Assembly: GCA_023053685.1 (NCBI GenBank)
Contig: JALIGW010000003.1
Span: forward strand, 138,071,126 to 138,135,125
DNA from: Diadophis punctatus similis
Taxonomy: Eukaryota; Chordata; Lepidosauria; Squamata; Dipsadidae
DNA length: 64,000 nucleotides
Direction of reading: 5' to 3'
In this document: in pieces, positions 12,236-25,089 of the stretch
Layout of the letters: each line of letters opens with the position of its first letter
Numbering within the stretch: the stretch's first letter is position 1
Program-made: the position numbers and the translations under genes
The notes under the pieces: model-generated
The model's input: only the letters and a program-made list of their open reading frames with translations
Databases searched by the model: none
What the model was told of the DNA's origin: nothing

Positions 12236-12293
12236 GGTAGGGTGTTTATACGTAAATAATTCAGAATGCAGCCAGGCAAAGGACTTCTACTCT

Positions 12294-12548
12294 TTTATTT
12301 TATTTATTTATTAGTGAGATTTATATACCGCCTCATAGTGCAAGCACTCTCTAAGCGGTTTACACCATTAAGCAATGTATATATTTACATTGCCCCCAAC
12401 AATCTGGGTCCTCATTTTACCTACCTCGGAAGGATGGAAGGCTGAGTCAACCCTGAGCCGGTGAGATTTGAACAGCTGAACTCAAATGATCACAGTCAGC
12501 TAAAGTAGCCTGCAGTACTGCTCTCTAACCCCTGCGCCACCTCGGCTC
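12294..12548 (-). mobile_element. tRNA-derived SINE, long-tail subtype
   Basis: Read on the minus strand it starts GAGCCGAGGTGGCGCAGG, with an A-box-like TGGCGCAG and a B-box-like GTTCAAATCTC typical of a tRNA promoter. A body follows (AGGTAGGTAAAATGAGGACC) and the tail is TTTA-type. This subtype contains CATTAAGCAATG-type sequence and is shared with 19600-19855. Confidence 0.8.
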
Positions 12549-14263
12549 GGAAAATAATGCTATTTTTCTACCACTGCAGCTCCTGCTTATACAATGATGC
12601 AACAAAGCTGAGTGAATAGTACTGCCATACATATTTTTTCTTAATACAGTATTTTGAAGTAAGTTTTCCTTATCACCAATTTAGCATCTTATTTTTCTTC
12701 TGAGGAACACGTTTAGAATTTTTTTTGGAAGAGCATTTCACAAGGAAAGGGGAAGTTGCAGCCTTATTTCTAATAAAATTATGAAAAAGTAAGTCCCTAT
12801 TATTTTCCTACACTGGAAACCCAGCTAGAAAAATGCAGAACTTCTCCACATTCTGAAATCTCATTCCCTTTTCATACATTTGAAAGGTTCCTTTGATCCA
12901 CTGTTTCCAAAGGAATTTTCTTTTTAAATGGGTAAAGAGTAGCAGTGGTTAACACTAATGAACTGTATTTCAGTTTTGCTTTCCTTTCTCTTTAATAAGA
13001 GAATAAAAAACCAGATTACAAATGGATCACAATGCCAAATTGAGTTTTTATAAAATTCTGTGAATGAGACAGGATGATTGTTCGATAAAAGTCTTTTGAA
13101 GAAGCTTGCTCATACATACAAAACCTTTAATAAATACTGACAAAAATATTTAACAGGTTCAGATGGCTAAGCCTTTGTGAAGAACCTTTATGCACAACAG
13201 GATTACAACAGTAAATAGAGAGGTAAGACATTAAAAAATAAGTCCGGGGAAAAGGGGACAATAGGGAATTAAATAGCAGCCAAGTTGAAGTACATTTGGC
13301 TCATGAAGAGAGAGCCTGCAGAGCAACATAGAGAATAAATGGCTATAACTGAGGAAAAGATTGCGTGAGAGCAACATTAGTCAGAAATGGAAGTAGAAAG
13401 ATCAAATTGGAGATAAGCATCTGAGAAGCAAAATGAAAGGAGGAGCATATGTGACTAGGGGGAAGAGAGAAGACAATTGTGAAGAAAGAAAATGAAGCAT
13501 AAAACTAAAAGACTCAGCCAAGTGCAAAGAACAGTGAAATACAGATAGCCCAGGAAAGTGATTATTTTAGCAGAATTCCGAGGAACAGAATTGGTGCCTT
13601 AAAAACAAACTAGCAAACAAACAAAAAACAAACTGTCTTTAGAAGTCTTTTATGAACTCAAGCCGTAGCCATCTTTAAAACGGCTGCGTTTTCCAACACT
13701 TGGTGGTGGTGGATGGGAAACCTTCCTTACGACAGCTCCTCTTCATGCATGCAATCTCCTTAAATCATTGGGAAAATGCAATCTATAATAAAACTGCCAA
13801 GATAAAAATGCTTGGTATTGTAGGGGAAATTTTAGAAACGGCAACTTACCATAACTAATTTGGTACATAAAAAGTACCTAAATAATACCTCCAGCTAGAT
13901 CTTTCTGAGCCAGCTATGAAACTGCATGAGTGCATAGTCTTTTTAAATATATTGTCTTCTATCGTCTAAAATTGCCCATACATATCTTAATCCACAATTT
14001 GTTTCTAAACAGATTTTTTTTTCAATCCAAAAATGATACTAGATAGCTAAACACAAATCAGTCTTTTACTTTATAAGGCTCAAAATAACTTTTGAGCCTT
14101 TTACTTATAAGGCTCAAAATAACTGGTCTGAAAGCCTGTCTACGAAAAGATGCTTCTGTAGATCAATAGAAAGAGCAACGGGTCTCATTCAGATACACTG
14201 CACAAATCTTATTGCTTGACTATTAATATTAGTGACAATAGAAGAGAATATTTAGAGCTAAAG

Positions 14264-14880
14264 ATTGAGCTTCAGAATCCTTGGTGCTCTCCGAGTTTGG
14301 TTGTTTTCTTGCAGGGATTTCATTATCCAACTAGGTAACATCATCAGTGCTAGCAGGGAATGGGGTTCGCTTTCTGTGGCTGTCAGTGTTGTCAGTGTTG
14401 GTGGGAGTGTTGTTTTTTGATAGATCCTTAATTAGGCTGCTGTTTGTCTGAGTTGGTTATTTCTTGTTTGGCTACTATTTACTCTTGGTCTGGTATTAAT
14501 CCCGGTGTTAATTCCTCTTATTCCATCCTTCCTGGTCGGTAAAATAAGGACTCAGATTGTTGGGGGCAATATGCTGACTTTGTAAACCACTTAGAGCACT
14601 ATAAAGTGGTATATAACTCTAAGTGCTATTGCTAATGCAGAAAGAATAGATGTTCCTTGGTGGAGGTTTGCCTACAGTAAATGACAGCCTAATCAAGGAA
14701 GAACCAAGAGGAAAACAACACTCCCATCAACACTAATAGGGTAACCACTATATATAAATAGAGATTAAATCCCACTTTCTTCTAGCACTGATGATGTTAC
14801 CTAGTTTGGTAGTGAAATATCTGCAAGAAAACAATCAAGCTCAGAGAGGTCCAAGTACCCCACAGTATTTATATTAGGCT
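14264..14880. repeat. Inverted pair of related old repeats around a SINE fragment
   Basis: 14264-14450 (minus) and about 14690-14870 (plus) share CTGATGATGTTACCTAGTT, TGCAAGAAAACAA and AACACTCCCA. They face each other, with a plus-strand SINE 3' fragment (about 14530-14640) between. The motif block is common in squamate genomes; I suspect a Penelope-like element but cannot show a coding domain. Confidence 0.45.
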
Positions 14881-15373
14881 AAACCAAGAACTTCAATCCA
14901 GAAAGAAGAACAATTTTTTAAAAAACCCCAACCTATCCAATTATAATACGTAGGTTCCAGATGTTACACTGTTTACAAATTTTGCATTTTATTCATAATT
15001 ACTTTTAAATACTCTGCTGAAGAACTGGTATCAAAGGAAGCAAAAGCAATTGTGGTAGGCAGTTTCTTACCTTTCTACTGATGACATGTCTCCCCCCATT
15101 AATCAAACACACACAACTTTTGTGAGACAGTCTAATAAAATGGCTGCACTGCCCGATGCGCAGGATCACCATAGAGTTCTAGAGTCAGAGTTCCATCCCG
15201 AGGCAGTGCTTACACTGAGCACATAAGAGAGAAGTTAATTGAATTGTAAAAAGTAACAGTGATCCATCATTAGATTTTATCACTTGTTACACCCACACCA
15301 GCCAATGAGTTAAAAATCACCACACATTCACAAACATAAAACTGTGTTTTCTATTTTCCACAGTCACACTCAG

Positions 15374-15427
15374 ATTCACATACATACATACATACATACA
15401 TACATACATACATACATACATACATAG
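15374..15427. repeat. (CATA)n microsatellite
   Basis: About thirteen perfect CATA units. Confidence 0.95.
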
Positions 15428-15918
15428 TTTAAAAAACTGAATTAATATTAACTTATTTGAAAAAATGTATAAGATGTCAGCCCAGTCTTGAAACAACATT
15501 TTGACCACTGTTTGAATAACCAACCAACCAGAGGCCACCAATGCTTTAGACTTCCCAACCTCCCAACCTCCCAGTGATTGAGAAAGGGACTGGACAGCAG
15601 GGGAGAGAAAGCATGTAAGTAGCAGAGAAAACATATCAGAACAGAAGAAAGAAATGTGTACATCCACCAACACATAAAAGATGTAACAGAAAAACAGAAA
15701 AGGTTTGGGAAGCCAGAGCTAAGAGAGAGAAAAAAATATTTTGGGATAAAACATTATGTTGACATCTATCCTACAATCTAAATATAGTGCTAAGAACTAA
15801 TGCTAACATTATATATCTTTATACACATACCTACTTGTGCTGAAAAAAAGCCTTTTCATTACAGTAGTTTTAATGTAAACTGATCCAGGAACTCATATAG
15901 ATATTATATCTAAAATTA

Positions 15919-16469
15919 CTGTATTTTTTGGACTATAAGATGTAACGGACTATAAGACGCACCTAAATTTAGAAGAGGAAAACAACAACAAAAAAGTTTT
16001 TGGCCTCTGTGCACCCCATTTTCGGCCCTTTTCCAACCCATTTCGAGGCTTTTTTCAGCCCATTTTGGGGGGGTTTGGGGCCTGTTTTTTAGGCTTTTTT
16101 GGGCCATTTTCCTGAAAAAAGCCTTGAAAATAGGCCAAAAAAAGCCTTGAAAACGGGCCAAAAAAAGCCTTGAAAATGAGCCAAAAAAAAGCCTCGAAAA
16201 CAGGCTGAAAAAAGCCTTGAAAATGGGCCAAAAAAGCCTAAAAACGGGCTGAAAAAAGCCTCAAAAACAGGCTGAAAAAAGCCTCAAAAACAGGCTGAAA
16301 AAAGCCCCAAATATGGGCCTTAAAAAGGCCCAAAAACAGGGCGTGCGGAGGCCAAAAAATGGCTGGTGGGTGGGTGGGGCTTCAGCAATATTCGGTCTAT
16401 AAGAAGCACAGACATTTTCACCCCCTTTTGGGAGACAAAAAAGTGCGTCTTATAATCCGAAAAATATGG
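15919..16469. mobile_element. TA-flanked foldback MITE with inverted minisatellite core
   Basis: Termini CTGTATTTTTTGGACTATAA and (reverse complement) CCATATTTTTCGGATTATAA are flanked by TA. The core is a minisatellite of roughly ten 22-24-bp units such as GAAAAAAGCCTCAAAAACAG (16111-16345), preceded by the same kind of unit in reverse (16005-16105). It can therefore fold back. Confidence 0.75.
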
Positions 16470-17936
16470 TAGTATGACAATTAAGAAAGAGTTCATACTT
16501 TTAAGGCAGTAATACTAAATTATATAATAATTTTATAGTAACATTTGCTAGTATCCCTATTTGGAAAAGAAATGAATGCAAGACAACCTTCATTCATTCC
16601 AAATGAATGTTAAAAATCCCTCAACATTAAGAATGATTCCATATCAGTCATGAAAAGTTTTTCATACTCAGTTTTTAAAATCCTTACCATCGTACTGCAC
16701 AGTATTTCGTTTTCTGATTTATCTGTTATTTCATTCCTACCATTTGGTCTTGGGGGAAAAAAATCCTATACAAATCTGTAGATACTTTGAAGTATTATTC
16801 AAAACTGGATATTTCAAATTATGCTGAGAATAAAAGAAACCTTATCGGTCTCATAAAATGGCTTTGACATCTACAGCAAGAAAAAAGTATAATTATTGGG
16901 GGCCATTCTTTTTCTTCACTTCAGCAGTCCGTGTACTTTCTCTGCTCCTACTGTGGTTTTTTAAATGGTGTATACACTTTTCTCTGCATTATCTCCTCTT
17001 GTCCCATTTCAGAAAGGAAATATGTCCACAATAGAAAGAATAAGAAGTCTTAGGCATTCCTATGGTTAATGCTTAAAGACCCGATTTCATTGTGGGTCTT
17101 GCAGAGAAATTTCATTGTCACATTTCCACCAACTTAACAAGCACAGCAACAAAAAAGTGCAAAGCTGTAAACATTAGGACGAAGTTTGAATGATTAAGAT
17201 TTCATAAACCACGAATGGGGCATGAAGGCCACGGACTTCTCTTTGCCCTCTCACTGACCACCTAGCTTCATCGCTGGTTAGTATTCAGATTTTTCATTAC
17301 ACCTGAACCAAACAATTCCTGTTCAATAGCTCTTTAAAGCAGTTAACAAATTAACTGGTTATCAAACAAATCCAATCCAGGTTTGACTGGTACAAAACTA
17401 TAATTCCTTGATTTACACATAAAAGGGGACTTCAAATGTACAATACAAGCTGAGAATCAAGTGTCAACCAAGGGATGAGGAACAGTTGGAAGAGGTGAGA
17501 CAGAAACATTTGACCCTGGCACTCATACTTAGCACATAAAACAGCTAGTTAGGAAAGATCCACCTGAACTGTCTAAAATCAATCTTTCTTGCTCCTGTGT
17601 CTGAGGCTTTATGTCTGTCAATTTTGATTTACATTTACAGACAGCTAAGCAGAAAAGATACCAACTGACAAAAGGCGGCTTGGGATTCCTGGCCTAATTG
17701 CTAAATACAGACGAGGAGGTTACCTTAAGGGTGCCAACTGGTAAAAAGTCAAAAGCATGCAGATATTTCTGAGCCTTTTCCAGCTGAACAAACATCAGCC
17801 AAACAAAGTCTTGTTTTAGGCTTGGTTAGTTCAGGGAGGTATTAAGAGATTAGAACTCTTATGACACAGAGAGGAAAAATAAAGCAGTCATTACAAAAGA
17901 AACACAAGTCAGGGAAACATATTTTAGAGAGAGAGG

Positions 17937-18488
17937 CAGGGGCGGGTTCCTAATTTTTTTACTACCACTCTGTGGGCATGGCTTATTTTGTGGGTGTGGC
18001 TTGCCAGCCATGTGACCGGGTGGGCGTGGCTTGCCGGCCATGTGACCGGGTGGGCGTGGCTTCTCGGACTGCTGAAGGGAGGGGAACTGAGATAGGTCGT
18101 GCCGCCCATTCCCCCTCCCCTCAGCAGCTCGAGAAGCCTCAAACGTGTGAAAATGCCTAGAATTATCATCGCACGTTCGTGGCTTCTCGGACTGCTGAAG
18201 GGAGGGGAATGGAGATAGCTCCTGCCGCCCATTCTTTCAGCGTCTCACGCGCTCCCTCAGCCATCTTCCCCTGCTTGGACTCACTGTGGGGTAGGAAGGC
18301 AACGCATGCGCAGTGCTGGAAGCTCGGCTTCTGGGCATGCACAAAAGAAAATATTTTTAAAAATGTAATTTTTTTAAAAAAATGACGGGGTCCAGGCACC
18401 GGCAACCGACCGCACCGGTACTGTGATGTCACCAGAGGGCCGCTACCGGTGCTATAGAGTGGACCGCACCTGTAGGAACCCACCACTG
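17937..18488. mobile_element. hAT MITE, GGTGGGTTCC family
   Basis: The 552-bp copy runs from CAGGGGCGGGTTCC to GGAACCCACCACTG, with exact 8-bp duplications GAGAGAGG (17929-17936 and 18489-18496). Inside are tandem GTGGGCGTGGCTT units (about 17990-18065) and two copies of a GCTTCTCGGACTGCTGAAGG segment (about 18059 and 18181). Confidence 0.85.
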
Positions 18489-19236
18489 GAGAGAGGCCCT
18501 TCTGTCTTAAAGGCTGACATGAAATCCAGCGTAGAGATGGCTGTTTTCTCCCGATTCATCTCAATAAAATTGAAATGAAATGACAAAGCCTGTATTAATC
18601 ATCAGGAGCTCTGATCTATTTATTTACTATAGCATGCCAAACCTTTTTTTTTTTTTTTGGTATCAGCTGGGGATGATATGTTTATCATGGCTGATCTGTC
18701 TTTCCCAAAATTCAGATGTTTTTGTAAACCTCGCATCAGGGATTGACACACTACCTTAGCTTCGAGGAGATGCTTATTTGAGTCTGCTTTTGGTTGCTGA
18801 AACTCCCTGAGTTGGGTTTGACCCAATCATCTCTCAATGTACTGTACCCCACCCTAAGCTTGGTATTGTGGAGAATAAGTAATGGAGAGAGTCCTAGGAA
18901 CACCATCTTGAGTTCCTGGCAGAAAGCCAGGGTAGAATCCTAAAAAATAAATTAAATAATACATCAAAAGGTAGAATACAATGATGTATAATTTATGCAG
19001 AATGCAGCTTTTGGGTAGGATGATCAGCAACCTCTTGCAGAAAAGCAAGACCTTTTCAATGGCTATTTATTTTAGTAAGCCCTATCAAAAAGGGGAACTT
19101 AAAAACAAACAAACACCCATGACTGTAAAATCACTCTATTTCACAGTGTGCTTCTCAAGCCCTCTCAATCTTTCCCACAAGTGGTTCTTAAGATAAACTG
19201 ATACCACTTTGCCCCAACTGAGGTATCACACAATAC

Positions 19237-19466
19237 CTGTTTCTTTAAATCCTGAGCCGGTTGATGAAGGGTGTGGTGGTTGTTAGCAGTGAGCCCTTTT
19301 GTGGAAAAGCCCATGTTTGTTGAAGAATGGTGATTAGCAGCAGCCTGGTCTTTTCGACTCTCAGACCTGTGTTCACTGTTTCGTTCCTTTGCTGGCACCG
19401 TGTCTTTGACTTTGTGTTTCTGAACAGGTTCCCTCTCTTTCACGGATTTGCTGGATCCATTGAAGA
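19237..19466 (-). CDS. JARID2: JARID2 exon: polar/basic segment upstream of the large exon
   Basis: This exon carries two bases completing a valine, then 76 codons. The peptide runs [18 protein letters not shown], then [20 protein letters not shown], then a histidine- and asparagine-containing stretch, and ends QPAQDLKKQ just before the donor CAG/GTATTG. Order and composition match the vertebrate JARID2 segment between the acidic exon and the large exon. No folded domain is expected here; in the family this is part of the long disordered N-terminal half. The acceptor is CCTGTCCAG. The donor is GTATTG, weaker than the usual GTAAGT, so the exon may be spliced less efficiently (inference). The frame is open throughout. 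Confidence 0.93.
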
Positions 19467-19599
19467 CTGGACAGGGAAAGGGAGAGAAAACAAGACAGAG
19501 AAAAAAGTGATAAGAGTGTGAGAAAAATGAATTCTATTTCAAACAGAAAATGTCATCACTGTTAGCTGCTGCAATTCATGTGTATTTTTGACATAAATA

Positions 19600-19855
19600 C
19601 ATTTATTTATTTATTTATTTATTTGTGAGATTTATATACCGCCTCTAAGTGCAAGCACTCTCTAAGCGGTTTACACCATTAAGCAATGTATATTTACATT
19701 GCCCCCAACAATCTGGGTCCTCATTTTACCTACCACGGAAGGATGGAAGGCTGAGTCAACCTTGAGCCAGTGAGATTTGAACCGCTGAACTGCTGATCAC
19801 AGTCAGCTAAAGTGGCCTGCAGTACTACACTCTAACTGCTGCGCCACCTCGGCTC
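19600..19855 (-). mobile_element. tRNA-derived SINE, long-tail subtype
   Basis: Same organisation as the copy at 12294: head GAGCCGAGGTGGCGCAGC on the minus strand, B-box-like GTTCAAATCTC, body with CATTAAGCAATG, and an ATTT tail at about 19600-19625. Confidence 0.8.
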
Positions 19856-20031
19856 AATCTCTACATCTACATCTCACTAGTTCATCATAATAGGACTCAC
19901 TGCGACTGAGTTTTGAAAACTGACCAGCAAGGCAGATAGAGGGTGTACTTCAAACAATTTAAACTCAGTCCCTAGTAACCGACCAGAGTTTGTACCCATG
20001 CTGGACTCTCCTTAGCAGCGCACTGAAGAAA

Positions 20032-20420
20032 AAGGTAGTCCTTGGCTTACAACCATTTGTTTAGTGACTGTTCAAAGTTATGACACCACTGAAAAAATTA
20101 TGACTGGGCTTTGCACTTATGATTGTTGCAGCGTCCCCATGATCACATGATGAAAATTCGGCAACCAGCATGCATTTAGTATGGTTGCAGTGTTCCAGAA
20201 TCATGTAATTGATATTTGCAACCTTCCCAGCAGGCTTCTGACAAGCAAAGTCAATGGGGAAAGCCAGATTTGTTTAACGACTGAGTGATTCACTTAACAA
20301 CTGCAGCTATTCGCTTAACAACGAGGTCAAAAAAAAAGGTTGCAAAATATGGCATAAAATCACCTTGCTTAGGAACAGAATTTATTATCCCTATTGTGGT
20401 CATAAGTTGAGGACTACCTG
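20032..20420. mobile_element. TA-flanked MITE (CAGGTAGTCC family)
   Basis: A 389-bp copy has left end AAGGTAGTCCTTGGCTTAC and right end GAGGACTACCTG followed by TA. The interior (GATTGTTGCAGCGTCCCCAT) matches the copies at 5233, 21552 and 36417. Confidence 0.75.
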
Positions 20421-21011
20421 TAATAATTTCATTTTATATCCCAGATAAGATCTGTACGCAAGATAATAATCATATTTGTGGCTTATAAAGCACTTTCACC
20501 CTGTGCCAAACAAGGATAACTATTAGCATAAAATTCCACTACAAAAAAGGACACTAGAATAATAAAAGATTGAAAAAAACCCCAATGGAATGCAGCTAGT
20601 TTCAGTGGTTCTATCTCAGACCTTTTGGATGCAGGCATTTATTGTGAGAACATGTAAAACAACAAAGACAAAATTGGAATTGCTAACATATTAAGCTTAA
20701 TTCAAACATTCTATTCATCCTTACAAGGAAAGAGCTATGATTGGCATTCCCACTCCAATGGCTACAAAATATACTCATGATAATGTTAAGCTAGGAATGC
20801 CTGCCAATCAATGCTCTCTCAACATGATGAAGTGACAAGCAACAAAATTAGAAATAGCAGCAGCAGCTTTTGAAAAATGACAGTTCGAAGCCACAACTGA
20901 GCAGGAAGCTGAAGCAGTTAAATGGGGAAAAAAATTGTGATTTTTCTGAATATTCAAAAGCAAGTCAAAAATAGTTATTGACCAGTTTTGGTTTGCTTTG
21001 TTTGTCCTTTA

Positions 21012-21233
21012 TAGCAATAGCAATAGCACTTAGACTTATATACCGCTTCATAGTGCTTTACAGCCCTCTCTAAGCGGTTTACAGAGTTCAGCATATTGCC
21101 CCCAACAATCTGGGTCCTCATTTTACCGACCTCAGAAGGATGGAAGGCTGAGTCAACCTTGAGCCGGTGAGATTTGAACAGCTGAACTGCTGAACTGCAG
21201 TGCTGCACTTTAACCACTGCACTACCTCGGCTC
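21012..21233 (-). mobile_element. tRNA-derived SINE, TAGCAATAGC-tail subtype
   Basis: On the minus strand it starts GAGCCGAGGTAGTGCAGTGG, with B-box-like GTTCAAATCTC and a body with CCAGATTGTTGGGGGCAATA. It ends in GCTATTGCTATTGCTA. The copies at 31655 and 61271 are nearly the same. Confidence 0.85.
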
Positions 21234-21551
21234 TTACTTCTGAATCCCCAAAATTTAAAATAAATGAACATACTGCCAGTGAAGCCATTACTAAAGCTCA
21301 TTATGTAGTAAAGATAATTAGCTGCTGTGAAGCAATGCCATTTAGTGATTAATATTATCTATACAATAAATCAACCAGTCATTTATATGGTAACCATGCC
21401 ATTATTTCAGACTAATTCAGTTAAACCACAGAATTTATTACAATTTGCATTTGGATCCTATATTTTTTGCAACCTGCATCAGCTTTGCCTTCTCTTTTGC
21501 AAACACTTTCCATTGTGCTGTACCTTATTCTAATAATTAAGCAATTAAATA

Positions 21552-21926
21552 CAGGTAGTTCTCAACTTACAACCACAATTGAGCCCAAATTTTTTGTTGC
21601 TAAGCAAGACAGTTTGTACATGAATTTTGCCCCATTTTATGACCTTTCTTGCCATAGTTGTTAAGTGAATCACTGTTAAGCTAGTAACAAGGTTGTTAAG
21701 TGAATCCCATTGACTTTGCTTGTCAGAAGGTCGCAAAAGGTGATCATATGATCCTAGGACACTGCAACTGCCATAAATACATGCCAAGCATCCACATTTT
21801 TATCATGTGACTATGGGGATGCTGCAATGGTCATAAATGTGAAAAATGGTCATAAAGTCACTTTTTCAGTGTGGTTGTAACTTTGAATGGTCAGTAAATG
21901 AACTGGTGTAAGTTAAGTACTACCTG
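21552..21926. mobile_element. TA-flanked MITE (CAGGTAGTCC family)
   Basis: A 375-bp copy has ends CAGGTAGTTCTCAACTTAC and AAGTACTACCTG, with TA on both sides (21550-21551 and 21927-21928). Confidence 0.8.
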
Positions 21927-23086
21927 TATTTCCATCTTTTTTTACTTTAACTAGATGATCACTGTAATGGATTTTATGTACATTTCTTAGTTTAAATTCA
22001 GAGTCACAATTTCCACTGCAATCCATTCTTCCATCAGAGAAAGAAAAGAACAGAACAAAACAACAGGCCATTGAAGTTAGCTGTTCTCTTCCTTCAAATT
22101 AACAAAAATAAAACAGAAAAACATAATGGGAAACTTCTCTCCTGATAAAACTTCCAATAATTAGAGGAAGGAAGCATTTGGATTATGAAAAATGTTGGCT
22201 GTTCCTAGTAATTCTTTAGAAAGAGAACCTCTTGCAGAACGGAACCAGGAGAAATGAAACCAACATTTCCTACTTCAATTATATGAATCAAGGAAAGCTG
22301 GCTTAAGAAACTAAGCAAGCTAGGAAACAGCTCCATAAAGATTGTCTTTCTCTTTAAAGAAATAAGTTGTGAAAAGAAACATTTCCTTTTGATGAGAGAA
22401 GCTGACTAGGCATCCCCTAATCAGGACGCTACAAAGTAAGGCAGAGGGGCAAAGGCAGGAGAATTTATCATGGAGTCCTAGAGAAAGAGCACAGAACTGA
22501 TTTACTGCGAAGGTGCTGCCAATGTCAATAGAATATGTATGACTTTTGTGGGAGATAGTGACCCAGGTATTATTTCATTCTGGCGGTTACAGTTTAGGAC
22601 TTTCAGCTACTCAATGCCAAATACATTTTTCAAGCTCTCCCGACAAGGCATTGATCAATTTATCTGGATATGACATGAAGGTCACGTGAAGAAAGTGCAT
22701 TATGATTAAGGCAGCTCTGCTGATTTGCAAAGAAATAATGGATTTAAGCCTAGTAGGCTGTATTAGTGCCAGTGTTGATATACTAAGCTAGCAATTAGAC
22801 ACAATACCAAATCTGGAATGAATATAAATGCTGTTTGCATATCTAGTCAACATCAACACTAATGTTTTTGCTCTCGTTTCATTTTCAACATAAAATAAAA
22901 ATTCCGTAAAAAAACCCATTAAAATGTGGTTCTGAAGCAGGCAGGACACACCAAGCTACTATGAAATTAAATTATTTAAATCAGGTTTTAAAAAGATTGG
23001 ATATTTGTTTTGAGTCAAAATGGTGCTTTTCAGGCAGACTCCCCAACTGGTAGCCCTTCATGTACGCTGGATATCAACTCCTATAA

Positions 23087-23641
23087 CAGTGATGGCGAAC
23101 CTTTTTTGGCTCGGGTGCCAAAAGGCCTCTGCAGGCCTCTGCAGCTGATAACAGAGCTCCAGATCGATCCGGAGCTCTGTTATCGGCTACACAGGCCTTC
23201 AGGAAAGGTCTTTAGGAAAGGCCTCTGCAGCTGATAACAGAGCTCTGGATCGATCTGTTATTAGCTGCAGTGGCCTTTCCTAAAGGCCTCTCTAGCTGAT
23301 AACAGAGCTCCGGATCGATCCGAGCTCTGTTATCGGATACACAGGCCTTCAGGAAAGCCTTCCTGGCTGCAGAAGAAATGGGCCAAGATGTGAGAGGCCT
23401 GGCTGCAACTGTCCAAAGCAGAAGAAGTTCCTGAAGACCTCTGACAGCGAAAAGGAGGCTGAGGGTGAGCACACAAGTGAACTTCTGGTTGGCCCGTTTT
23501 CGCCGTGGGGAGAGCTAAAATGGCCGAAAAGGCCGAAAATCAGCTGGCATGTGCATGCTGACATAGGGCAACGCCTCGCGTGCCCTCAGATATGGCTCCG
23601 TGTCCACCTGTGGCACGTGTGCCATAGGTTCACCATCACTG
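23087..23641. mobile_element. hAT MITE, GTGATGGCGAAC family, copy 1
   Basis: The 555-bp element has termini CAGTGATGGCGAACC and (reverse complement) CAGTGATGGTGAACC, and an exact 8-bp duplication TCCTATAA (23079-23086 and 23642-23649). The interior holds repeated blocks with GATAACAGAGCTC and ATCGATC motifs in both orientations. It has no coding capacity. Confidence 0.9.
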
Positions 23642-23784
23642 TCCTATAATTTCCAATAGGACTAACATTGGTTACATGTCTCATAAATATGAGGTGCTGG
23701 GCAGAAGAGAGAACTCCAATTTTGCCTTGGTTGTCTTTCTCATCATCAACATTCTCCACCCCAACTCAATATTCAAAAACATAC

Positions 23785-23961
23785 CATGTCCATTAGGAAC
23801 TTGCTTGTGTGTTTTCCCTTTCCTAGGAGTAGACTGGCATGAAGATGAAGCATTATTTGTGGTCACTTTTGCATCCTCAGTTTCTTCTTCCTCTTCCTCC
23901 TCTTCCTCCTCATCCTGAGAACTTCCAAAGTATACCATGCTGCTGGGCAGGGCAGAAGAAC
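23785..23961 (-). CDS. JARID2: JARID2 exon: [10 protein letters not shown] segment with acidic run
   Basis: The exon completes a glycine codon, adds 58 codons and leaves one base of the next valine. The peptide begins [15 protein letters not shown], runs into an uninterrupted glutamate stretch followed by [23 protein letters not shown], and ends near HKQVPNGH. This matches vertebrate JARID2 just after residue 165. The methionine of MVYFGSS (23936-23938) corresponds to residue 173 of the human protein, which I recall as the start of a shorter human isoform made from an alternative promoter. The acceptor is TTTTCAG and the donor is CATG/GTATGT. The exon is intact; the acidic run is longer and purer than the mixed acidic run of mammals. 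Confidence 0.94.
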
Positions 23962-25089
23962 CTGAAAACAAGTCAGGGACATAAATATTACAGCTGTTTC
24001 AAAATGGCTATTAAAAGCAAAGCTTTTGAGGAATACAGTGTAAGGGCTCAAAGTAATGAATATCCAGTTCAAAATTGCTCCTTTCCCCCCCAACCTCTTT
24101 ACTGAACATAGCTCCCTAAAAGTTTGCATATGAAACTCAGCTATTTCACCTCTTTGAGTCGGTCAAACAGTGACCTCTTCATTTGTGTGTGTGTGTCAAG
24201 GAAAGATATAGGAACATAAGACAGAAATGGCAGTATTTGAATTGGGAAAGCCTTTGTCAAGTGGACTGAGCCATAGCTCTTATCTGAAACACCTACATGT
24301 ATTTGTTAAAGAAATTTTCATGTGATAGACATGGCTGCACAAGGCTGTTTATGGGGGAGTCAAAAAGGCAAGATGGGACTATACATGTGCTTGTATAAAA
24401 AGATAGGGATCTGGGCTATCATGACCTTTTGACCTTCCTCTGCTCAGACACTGATACTGAAACTTAATCTTTCCTGTTTTTAAATTGGAAAACTGTCCTG
24501 CATCTCAGCTAAAGACTCCATTCAACTGCTGAGCAGTTTAGGGGCATGCTTTTGATGTGACCCAAAAGCATTTCTTTCCTAAATTGTAAAAATAGCATAT
24601 GAGTAATGGCCTCCATCACTTCAGAAACTCTTTTCTCCCCCCCCCCCCGAGGATAGCTTATTGGAGTTAGGGGCTAAACAGAAAAGCCCAAAATGTTTAT
24701 TTGTTGTTGTGTATGTCACTGTTGTATTGTTGTATAGTTTTGTGTATTTAATTAAAAAAATAAAAAAATATTTTTTTCAAAAAACCTCTTGTCTCCCAAA
24801 TCACTTGAACTGGAGTCCAAAAGGCACAAAACATCTCACTGTAAGGGTGAAAGCATGTAAGATCCTCCTTATCATTTTTAAAGGAACTCACATATATAGA
24901 CATATTTTAGAACTTTTCCAAGACCATTTCTCAACAAAGGATGAACTAATATGTCTCTAGTATAGTCCTGTTGGTTTTCATAAATGCAAGGCTTCCCTCA
25001 CCCATCCTTACAATATAAAAATACTGTGTCTGTCATGAGCAGAACATGAACATCTGGAATATGGAGGCCACTGTGATACAATGGAGATC

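Larger units (their letters stand above)
19467..23784 (-). other. JARID2: JARID2 intron between the 76-codon and 58-codon exons
   Basis: The 4.3-kb intron has four evenly spread repeats (SINEs at 19600-19855 and 21012-21233; TA-flanked MITEs at 20032-20420 and 21552-21926) and a hAT MITE at 23087-23641. The stretches 20423-21011 and 21929-23078 show no gene or clear repeat. Confidence 0.85.
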
